Below, in pieces: positions 1 through 7,763 of a DNA stretch of 33,150 bases (positions are counted from its first letter, which is position 1; the number at the start of each line of letters is the position of its first letter). Position numbers and translations under genes: made by a program. Under the pieces are notes generated by a model. That model did no database searches and was not told the origin of the DNA. It saw only the letters and a program-made list of their open reading frames with translations. Where the stretch lies: positions 1 through 33,150 of the forward strand of contig JAJFKZ010000073.1 of assembly GCA_021772955.1 (NCBI GenBank), read 5' to 3'. This DNA is from Gammaproteobacteria bacterium. GTDB taxonomy: Bacteria > Pseudomonadota > Gammaproteobacteria > Xanthomonadales > Wenzhouxiangellaceae.

Positions 1-505
1 CAATAACATGATGAAACCGATCATTTTTGCGGCTTAGCTAACGCAGCAGCTTCGACGCAAGGCATCTTGGAATGGGATCAGCGCAACCGCACCCACGTCC
101 CGAATCCAGTTTGTTTTGACCTCTCTGGCGAGCTTTTTCGTTTTTCGCGCATTATATAAGTAAGACCCAAACTCGGCTAGCTGACTTAGCGCTTAGCAAG
201 CCTGGTTAATGGGCGTAGCAGGCTAAGCCTGTCGCCAGTGCGACCGTGTATGTTCTGTGAGCACTGACGCTGTTGGCCGGCTGTGGTACACGGAGGCGAA
301 GCAATGAAATGTTCTGACCAAGTGAAAGTCTGCGGTACTTTTACCGGGCTTTGTTGTTGTGATACTCAGCAGTGAGGAATTGGGCAGGGCGTTCCCCAAG
401 CTTTGAACCCCGCTAGGGTTAGCCTGGGCACGATGAAAACCAACCTGCGACTGCCTCGTTTAGCCGAGTCAGTTGTTGAATATAAAAATCAGGAGTTGGA
501 TTACG

Positions 506-1738
506 ATGCGCCAATTGGACAGGATTTTAATAGCCGCCTTGATCGGCGCATTGTTATATAGCACATCTGTTTTTGCAGTGTACCGCCAGTCGGTGCAATT
601 GATCACTGCCACCGGCGAAGCGATACCACACACCAAACTGTCTTTTACTCCGGTTACTGATGATCATGGTGAGGTCGGTGAGGTTGCGATTGAGGAAAAC
701 GAATCTGACCCAAGTATGATCTGGCTGGTGTTTCCCGGTGATGATTCCATGGCTGGGACACTGACGGTCGCGATGCCGGATCATGATGTTGCCATCGAGA
801 TCCCGGCTGCTGACAACGGCGAGATGATCATTGTCGATGTCGATTCCGGTTCAGCACAGGTGGCAACGTCTGTTGATGATGACGCTGCGGAGTACGATAG
901 TGCCGGACACCAGGCTGATACAGACGACGACAACGCGCAAGCAGCAGCCGATTTTGATCTTACACCGTTCATCACCCCGATCATCATCGGGCCGCGTAAT
1001 GAGGTCGGTACTGAAAGTCTTGGTCAGAAGGCAGTCAAAGGCGTTATCGGCTCGACACTCGGCGGGTTCCTGGGCGGCGGCTCGCGCCGCTCATCGAAAT
1101 CACAAGCTCCGAAGACCAGACGCGATCCCACGCGCCGTGACGAACCGCTGGTTCTCAATAATCCAGCGGCACAGGCCGCTATCGGGATCAGGACGAAATG
1201 GACTGACGACGGCCTGTTGCTCAGTTTCAACATCAAAGAATCGGATGACCGCGGTACGTTTCAGTATGTTTATGTGGTCGATGAGAATGGCCGCATGCTT
1301 TTGCCGCAAAATATCGAGATTTACAAAATCTGGCAGAAGCATACGCTCACCGTAAGTTGGACCAGAAGCGAATACATCGACGGGGCATTGGTCAGTCGCA
1401 CATCAGGCGGGTGGAGTGAGAGTTGGACGACTGATCTTGGCACATTTACCCAACACAGCGATGACACCGTGCTGGCGCCAGGTATCTGGCAGATGGCGGG
1501 ATTCGATCGCGCCCACGCTGGATTGCGCTCCATTGGTGCGACATTTGATATCGATCCTGCACAGTTGTCGGCACTTGGTCGCTTGTATGTGATCGTGCAT
1601 ACCACTCGGCCCAGCCTCGATCCGGTGACGACAGTGCCGTTTGCAGCGACACTCATGTTTAATCACGTATCGGTCACCGACACTCCTGAACTGGAGTTGC
1701 TGCTGACACCAACGTTAATCAACCCGGAAGATCTTTGA
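506..1738 (+). CDS. Uncharacterised exported protein, first gene of the secreted-protease operon
   Basis: ORF 473-1738; the more likely start is ATG 506 (MRQLDRILIAALIGALLYSTSVFA signal peptide) with AGGAG at about 491. Gly-rich zipper-like stretch (GVIGSTLGGFLGGG) mid-protein. Stop overlaps the next start (TGATG). Confidence 0.75.
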   Translation: MRQLDRILIAALIGALLYSTSVFAVYRQSVQLITATGEAIPHTKLSFTPVTDDHGEVGEVAIEENESDPSMIWLVFPGDDSMAGTLTVAMPDHDVAIEIPAADNGEMIIVDVDSGSAQVATSVDDDAAEYDSAGHQADTDDDNAQAAADFDLTPFITPIIIGPRNEVGTESLGQKAVKGVIGSTLGGFLGGGSRRSSKSQAPKTRRDPTRRDEPLVLNNPAAQAAIGIRTKWTDDGLLLSFNIKESDDRGTFQYVYVVDENGRMLLPQNIEIYKIWQKHTLTVSWTRSEYIDGALVSRTSGGWSESWTTDLGTFTQHSDDTVLAPGIWQMAGFDRAHAGLRSIGATFDIDPAQLSALGRLYVIVHTTRPSLDPVTTVPFAATLMFNHVSVTDTPELELLLTPTLINPEDL

Positions 1739-2256
1739 TGCTAATCAAAAACAAAGCCTGTCGAATGATTTGTCTGGCCGCGGCGTTTGTCCTGTGGACA
1801 GGTGCCAGTGCGCAAACGATAGATCGTGTCCCGGATGATTTCAAGATTGTCCTGTCGGCCAGCCCGCGGGTGCCCGGTGCTTCGTTCGGCAGTCAAACTG
1901 TCGAGATCACAGCTGATGGCGCAGTCTGGTTGTCTGCAGTAAGGACTCCAGAGGGGGAGTTGCTGGCAGTTGACCTCAAGATTTCGCCAGCGGCGGTAGA
2001 ACGCATCTGGCAAGCCGTTGCCAAGCACGATTTTTTCAATTTACAACCCGAATACCGTGATCCGGAGATCTATGACGGTGATTTTGCAGCGCTCACTGTA
2101 TGGGCCGGGCAGCGTAAACACCAGGTCAAAACAGTCAATATCAGGGTATTAGACTTCGACTTGATCACCGTGGCGGTCAATGCTGAATTGCCACAAGACA
2201 GAGTGATTGTATACAACGCGTTGTTCATCCCGGAATACAAGGAAGTCCAGCGATGA
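1738..2256 (+). CDS. Uncharacterised exported protein (about 172 aa)
   Basis: Signal peptide (MICLAAAFVLWTGASAQ). ATG 1738 overlaps the upstream TGA; the ORF stop overlaps the next ATG (ATGA). Confidence 0.75.
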   Translation: MLIKNKACRMICLAAAFVLWTGASAQTIDRVPDDFKIVLSASPRVPGASFGSQTVEITADGAVWLSAVRTPEGELLAVDLKISPAAVERIWQAVAKHDFFNLQPEYRDPEIYDGDFAALTVWAGQRKHQVKTVNIRVLDFDLITVAVNAELPQDRVIVYNALFIPEYKEVQR

Positions 2257-4295
2257 ACGGTCTGCCCGTATCACGGTTGTGGCAGGCGATCAATTTGATG
2301 CCATTGCCGGTTGCATTGATATTACTGGTCCTGGCCAGCGCAATTGTTGCGCAGGTGAGTACCCAACAGACCGGGCCGTGCGAAGTCACAATCACCATTC
2401 CGATCGAGATCTATGGCCCGCGCGCCACGCCAGAAAATGCCGCTGATTGGAAAAAGCAAATCGAAGCAATCTGGAACGGCCCGTCCGAATCAATCGCATT
2501 GAAGATTTTTGAAGATTCCAAATTACGCAAGGATAATCCTGATTTGTTCAAAAATCCTGGCGATATGCCAACCACGATACGTGAGACTTATAAGGATATG
2601 TTTGGTGAAGGCATGCAGATCAACTGCTGCACAATCAAATTTGTCGCCGATATCAAAGTACGGGCCGATGATGCTGCGCCGGACAGTGGCTACAATCAGG
2701 TACGTGCAGTGCCGGCGCACTATGGCGAATGGGATACGCTAGGCAAGATACCTCTGATTGGTGATTATGTCGGTGAATATAAAATAAAATGGTTTCGTTC
2801 CTTTGTTCGACACCTTCCTGAAACCCCCGATGATTTGCCCGGTGGCGAATGGGCGCATGAACCGGATTCCCCGGCCTATGCGCATGAAGTCGGTCACTTG
2901 CTGGGTGTCAAAGATTATTACGAAGACAAAGTGGATGCAAACGGCCACACCCATAGCGAGGCACTGCCCGGGCATGAAAATGACTTGATGGGCGGCGATA
3001 CTCAGGGATTTCCAAAGGACGAGCATCTCAAGCAGATTCTTGAATTTCACAACGTGACATGCGACTGTTGTCCGACCTCCGGCCTGGATGCGATGCTACA
3101 GTCATTTGCCATCACTTCACGCGCTGCCGGAGATGCCATGGTGGCCAACAATTGTGCTGTCTTGCGGCAGACACTGAACGATCTCAGAGATCAGCGGAGT
3201 AATGCAAAATTGACGCCGCTGCCGGTGTTGGAGAAATACAATCTGATAAAGCAACTGGACGAGAAAATCGAACAAGTGCGAAAGGCATGGTTAGCCTGTG
3301 ATCCAGAGCCAATTGACGATGTGGCGACTGGCAGCTTGGGTGAATACGGCATGTCGTCCGATGCCACGACGTTTTGCACCTACGACAATGGCCTGCCGAC
3401 ACCGATCGGCGGACTATCGATTCCGCTTCCTTACTCTCCGCTGGGTGGACGGCCGGCTACGACACCAGGCAGCCAGCCCGACGAAACACCTGGCAGTACA
3501 CCTGGCAGTACACCTGACGAAACTCCTGGCAGTACAACAACGCCTGGCCCCGGCCTGATCCCGCCACGGCCTGGACTGACACCGACAGTGATACCGGTAC
3601 CGCAAGGCAGCAATGATGGCGACGACGATGGCGACGGTGACGACGAACCGCGTGACACGCCGCCGGAATCGAGTGACACACCTAGCGATACTCCCGTCAC
3701 GGTGCATATCAAGGCGAAAAAATCAGTATTGCAGCCAGATGGCAAGCGGCTCATTTCGGGCGATCCGCAACCCGGACGCCGCATCAAGCTAATTGTCCCG
3801 GAATTGCTGAATCCAGCTCTGCCGCTGGCTGGCAACGACAAGGATATTTCAACAGGTGCAGCCGATGATCCTTTGCAGTGCACAACCGACGACAAGGGTG
3901 AGTGTGATATCGATGATATTCCCGTCACCGGTTCGCGAATCCACCGGACCGATATTGAAGTTCCGGTGCAGGAAGTAAAGAGTGGTGTAATCCTGGCAGA
4001 CGGTACAGGTACGGATACAATCCCGGCAGGTGGTGAGGTCACGGGCGGCTTCACGCTGGGTGGCAAGGATTACTTGCGCGTGCGTTGGGATGTCGGTCTC
4101 GACCTTGGTTACCGACTAAAACTCGACGCCAGTTATGATTGGCACGAGGATTTATGCAAGGATGAGCAGCCCGGGCCGTGGAGTGCAATCGATTTTGAGA
4201 AATTTGGCCATGTCGAACAAAGTTTACCGGGCAGGACCTTGTCTTTGCATTTGCTGCATCTTCTGCCGGTGGCAGATGAACCTTCGGGACAATAG
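2253..4295 (+). CDS. Secreted or membrane-anchored metzincin-like metalloprotease with Thr/Pro/Gly linker and C-terminal beta-domain-like region
   Basis: HEVGHLLGVKD matches the HExxHxxGxxD/H zinc motif, followed by a possible Met-turn (NDLMGGD). N-terminal hydrophobic segment, TPGS/PDET repeats, acidic DGDDDGDGDDE tract. Confidence 0.7.
   Translation: MNGLPVSRLWQAINLMPLPVALILLVLASAIVAQVSTQQTGPCEVTITIPIEIYGPRATPENAADWKKQIEAIWNGPSESIALKIFEDSKLRKDNPDLFKNPGDMPTTIRETYKDMFGEGMQINCCTIKFVADIKVRADDAAPDSGYNQVRAVPAHYGEWDTLGKIPLIGDYVGEYKIKWFRSFVRHLPETPDDLPGGEWAHEPDSPAYAHEVGHLLGVKDYYEDKVDANGHTHSEALPGHENDLMGGDTQGFPKDEHLKQILEFHNVTCDCCPTSGLDAMLQSFAITSRAAGDAMVANNCAVLRQTLNDLRDQRSNAKLTPLPVLEKYNLIKQLDEKIEQVRKAWLACDPEPIDDVATGSLGEYGMSSDATTFCTYDNGLPTPIGGLSIPLPYSPLGGRPATTPGSQPDETPGSTPGSTPDETPGSTTTPGPGLIPPRPGLTPTVIPVPQGSNDGDDDGDGDDEPRDTPPESSDTPSDTPVTVHIKAKKSVLQPDGKRLISGDPQPGRRIKLIVPELLNPALPLAGNDKDISTGAADDPLQCTTDDKGECDIDDIPVTGSRIHRTDIEVPVQEVKSGVILADGTGTDTIPAGGEVTGGFTLGGKDYLRVRWDVGLDLGYRLKLDASYDWHEDLCKDEQPGPWSAIDFEKFGHVEQSLPGRTLSLHLLHLLPVADEPSGQ
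3462..3533 (+). repeat. 12-bp coding minisatellite (about six degenerate units, TPGS/PDE-type repeats)
   Basis: acaccaggcagc, cagcccgacgaa, acacctggcagt x2, acacctgacgaa, actcctggcagt in consecutive 12-bp units. Confidence 0.8.
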
Positions 4296-4298
4296 ATA

Positions 4299-5732
4299 AT
4301 GAATTACCATCGTATTCGCTTTATCGGCCAGTTGATCGGCATTGTACTGTCAGTTTCCGTTGCCGCTGCATTCGACGGCAATACGGTGCCGGATGATCCC
4401 TATTTCAACGCAAGTGGCAGTTGGGGCCAATCGTACCCCGATCAATGGGCGCTCAAACGTGTTGGCTTCGACGAAAGCCAGGATAGCGCATGGCGCCTTG
4501 TTGGTGATCATACATCGCCGGTTATCATTGCGGTGATCGATACTGGTCTCGACTGGAATCACGCCGATATTTCCTGGAACAATATCTGGAGCAATCCAAA
4601 CGAAATCCCCGAAAACGGTATTGATGATGATAGTAACGGGTACATCGACGATGTGATTGGTTGGGATTTTTATGCCAGCGGCAACAAACCCTGGGATCAT
4701 GATGGTCATGGTACATTCGTTACCGGGATCATAACGGCCGCTTCGGATAATGGTATCGGTATTACCGGAATCAATCCCTATGCTCGTATCATGGTACTCA
4801 AGGCATTGAATAATTTTGGTCATTCACGAGCTTCCTATCTGGCCGAGGCGCTGGTCTATGCCGCCGACAATGGCGCACGCATTGTCAACCTGAGCGTTGG
4901 CGGCAAGGGCTTGACGCCGGTCGAACGCGAGGCGGTGGAATATTCCATAAAAAAAGGCGTCTTGATCGTGGTTGCAGCAGGTAATGAAGCTGTGCAGACT
5001 GAGGAATTCGGGATCGCAGGGCTGCCTCAGGTTATCACTGTCGCGACGACTGGATTGAGCGATCAACACGAGATCTTTTCCAATTGGGGGATGAGTGTTG
5101 ATCTTGCTGCTCCTGGCATCGATGTACTTAGTCTGCGTGCGCGGCACACCGATTTTATGGCCGGTATTCCTGAGATTGAATACCAGCCTGGTGCTGCATA
5201 TGTCGGAGCCGACAAGCGTTATTATCGCGCAAGTGGTACTTCATTTTCGGCACCGATTGTGACTGGTATTGCCTCGTTACTGCTGGCAGACAAACCGGCA
5301 CTGACGAATGAGGAGGTTTACCGTATTTTGACGCAATCGGCGAATGATATAGATCCCCCTGGACTTGATCAATATACCGGTTTTGGGCTGGTCGATGCAC
5401 GTTCTGCATTAAAAGCAGATCCACGCTTTTTTATCACCGCGTCGATCGACGATGTACAGATTGTTGTATCCGAAAATGGCCAGGCAGTTGAGATAACCGG
5501 AAGTACATTGGCCGACAGTTTCGCGCATGCTGAGCTGTATCTGGGCCTGGGGGAATCACCCGAGAATTGGCACTCCGTGGCAACCAGGCTGAGCAATCCT
5601 GTCGACAACGACGTTTTGGGACGGATACCTGCCGCTGCTTTCGCCGGGGGCCCTGTTTGGGTTCTGCGACTGGTTACCACCCACCGCAACGGACAAACTC
5701 GCGAAGCACGATTCAGGATCGATCTGGAATAA
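4299..5732 (+). CDS. Subtilisin-like (S8) serine protease, exported
   Basis: Asp motif VIDTGLD, His motif HDGHGTFVTGI, Asn motif AAGNE, Ser motif GTSFSAPIVTGIASLLLA; N-terminal signal peptide. Confidence 0.93.
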   Translation: MNYHRIRFIGQLIGIVLSVSVAAAFDGNTVPDDPYFNASGSWGQSYPDQWALKRVGFDESQDSAWRLVGDHTSPVIIAVIDTGLDWNHADISWNNIWSNPNEIPENGIDDDSNGYIDDVIGWDFYASGNKPWDHDGHGTFVTGIITAASDNGIGITGINPYARIMVLKALNNFGHSRASYLAEALVYAADNGARIVNLSVGGKGLTPVEREAVEYSIKKGVLIVVAAGNEAVQTEEFGIAGLPQVITVATTGLSDQHEIFSNWGMSVDLAAPGIDVLSLRARHTDFMAGIPEIEYQPGAAYVGADKRYYRASGTSFSAPIVTGIASLLLADKPALTNEEVYRILTQSANDIDPPGLDQYTGFGLVDARSALKADPRFFITASIDDVQIVVSENGQAVEITGSTLADSFAHAELYLGLGESPENWHSVATRLSNPVDNDVLGRIPAAAFAGGPVWVLRLVTTHRNGQTREARFRIDLE

Positions 5733-5928
5733 ACAAGCGTCTCGCATGTCGTGAAATCAAAGCTATGCTGTGATAACTGGCAGGCTGTTCACTGAATCGT
5801 GTGGGTAACGCGCATGATCCGAGTGTATCCGGACCGAGATCAAGGCCACCCAGATGGAAATGAATTGCCCGTGCTGGGGTTGTCAATTATGCCGACTGAG
5901 CCGGTTAATTATGCTGGGTCACGGTCAG

Positions 5929-6969
5929 CTATGAATGATCATCTGTCCGAGCATCAATTTGAACGTCAAGTCTGGCAATCACATCCTTGATCTCTATCAG
6001 GTGCATCACCTTGGCGTGCTCAATTCTTGTGCCCCAGCGCAGTTGTTCGGCTGGCTTGTTTCGATATTGCCTGGCGGCGTCTACAAAGCGATCAACGCAC
6101 AGGTGCAGTGAGTTGTAGGGGCCGCTGCGCCTTGACCAGGTGGCGGCATGCAGGGCAATCACGGGCGTTCCCAAGGCATTGGCCCAGTGCGATGGACCAC
6201 TGTCGGGGGTCAGAATCAGATCGCAGCGTTGCAGCAATGCCAGCATGCGTGTTGGCGTATCGCGTCCGATCAGGTTGATCAGTGGTGTTGCACAATGCTG
6301 TGCAATGGCCTGACCGAGTTGCTGCTCCAGTTGGCCCGGCCCGCCAAGCAGACACACCTGCAGGCCCAGCGCATGCGCATGCTCGGCAACACTGGCGTAG
6401 CCCTGGGCATGCCAATTGCGCGATGGATGGCTGGAGCAGGGACTGATGCCCAATACAGGTTGATCATCGGGGAGCATTTGATTGGCCCAGCGTCGATCCG
6501 CCTCGGCAATCTGTAGCGGCCAGGTTGGTTCGGTGACTTCACAATCCAGTTTGCGGGCAAAGGCCAAAAACCCCTGCACCTGGTGTTGTGGCGGGTGTTC
6601 GTTGATGGTTTCGTTGATACACCAGCGATGGACTTCACGTTGTCGCAACCGATCCCAACCGATGCGTCGTTGCGCCCGGATCGTCATGCTCAGCAGGTTG
6701 GCGCGCAGCGAGGTCTGCATTTGTAGCAACACGTCATAGCGCGGGCGCAGTTGGCGGCGTAATGCCCGGATTGCTGCCCAACCGCCGCGCTTGTTGTAGC
6801 CGAGCAGTCGCAAGCCAGGCAGTCTGGGTATCAGGGCTTGCAGCTTCGGGTCGATGACCCAGTCGATGTCGCTGTCGGGATACCGTTCACGCAGCGCATG
6901 GATGACGGGCAGTACATGTGAAACATCGCCCATCGAGGACAGCCTCAGTATGCATATGCTTTGCGTCAT
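5929..6969 (-). CDS. Glycosyltransferase family 9 (heptosyltransferase-like, LPS core)
   Basis: MTQSICILRLSSMGDVSHVLPVIHALRERYPDSDIDWV N-terminus; LTPDSGPSHWANALGTPVIALHAAT is typical of GT9. The ORF allows an upstream start at 6981. Confidence 0.88.
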   Translation of the reverse strand: MTQSICILRLSSMGDVSHVLPVIHALRERYPDSDIDWVIDPKLQALIPRLPGLRLLGYNKRGGWAAIRALRRQLRPRYDVLLQMQTSLRANLLSMTIRAQRRIGWDRLRQREVHRWCINETINEHPPQHQVQGFLAFARKLDCEVTEPTWPLQIAEADRRWANQMLPDDQPVLGISPCSSHPSRNWHAQGYASVAEHAHALGLQVCLLGGPGQLEQQLGQAIAQHCATPLINLIGRDTPTRMLALLQRCDLILTPDSGPSHWANALGTPVIALHAATWSRRSGPYNSLHLCVDRFVDAARQYRNKPAEQLRWGTRIEHAKVMHLIEIKDVIARLDVQIDARTDDHS

Positions 6970-6998
6970 AGCGTAATGCAATCACGCGCTGGGTTATC

Positions 6999-7763
6999 AT
7001 GGGCGCCCGGGTGTCGAACACAGAAGGAGTAGTCAGACTCGTGCAGGCGGCTTTGCATCGTCAGGATCATATTCGTATTCTATACGATGCGGATCAGTTA
7101 CAGCGCCCATCGCCAAGCTGGTTTGATCCGGAGTATTGGCATGGTCAGGGTGAGGCCACACTGATGGACAGCGGGCGTGGTGCCAGCTGGAAGGTGTCCA
7201 CGACGGTCGGCCCGGCGCTACTGAAACACTACTTGCGCGGTGGACAAATGGCCAGGATTACGCGTGATCGCTATGTGTTTACCGGCTGGGAGCGCAGCCG
7301 CGCACTGCGGGAGTGGCATTTACTGGCGCAAATGCAGGCAATGAATTTGCCCGTGCCACAACCTCTGGCCGCATTGTGTAACCAGCAGGGGCAATTCTAC
7401 ACTGCCGCTTTGCTATGCCGTTACATCGAGCAAGCCAGGCGCTTGCCTGTGGCCTTGCAAGACTGCAACCCGGCGCAAGCTGAAACCCTGCTGCGCAACG
7501 CATTGCACGCGCTTGAGACACTGCATTCTGCAGGTGTCTATCACCCGGATATGAACTTTGGCAATGTGCTGGTCGATGCCGCCGACAAGATCTGGTTGAT
7601 CGATTTTGACCGTGCTCGTTGGCAGCGTTCCGGCACGCTGATGCATCGACTGTCACTGCCGCGCATGCAGGCCCGATTACAGCGATCGGCGCAGCGCTTG
7701 CAGGTGCGCGGTGAACTCCAGCCGCAACATGCGCTGCGGCTGGAGCAGTTGCTTCGCGACTAA
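6999..7763 (+). CDS. kdkA: 3-deoxy-D-manno-octulosonic acid (Kdo) kinase
   Basis: Lipopolysaccharide-kinase-like motifs GVYHPDMNFGNVLVD and IWLIDFDRARW; WFDPEYWHGQG N-terminal region; next to a GT9 gene. Exact start uncertain. Confidence 0.82.
   Translation: MGARVSNTEGVVRLVQAALHRQDHIRILYDADQLQRPSPSWFDPEYWHGQGEATLMDSGRGASWKVSTTVGPALLKHYLRGGQMARITRDRYVFTGWERSRALREWHLLAQMQAMNLPVPQPLAALCNQQGQFYTAALLCRYIEQARRLPVALQDCNPAQAETLLRNALHALETLHSAGVYHPDMNFGNVLVDAADKIWLIDFDRARWQRSGTLMHRLSLPRMQARLQRSAQRLQVRGELQPQHALRLEQLLRD

Noticed and set aside
831-1355. 174-aa plus-strand ORF in a different frame inside gene 1
   Set aside because: The signal-peptide-bearing 421-aa frame is coupled to the downstream genes; the alternative has no start context or family signature.
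3431-4066. 211-aa minus-strand ORF opposite the repeat linker
   Set aside because: Low-complexity mirror of the TPGS/acidic repeats; no supporting signals.
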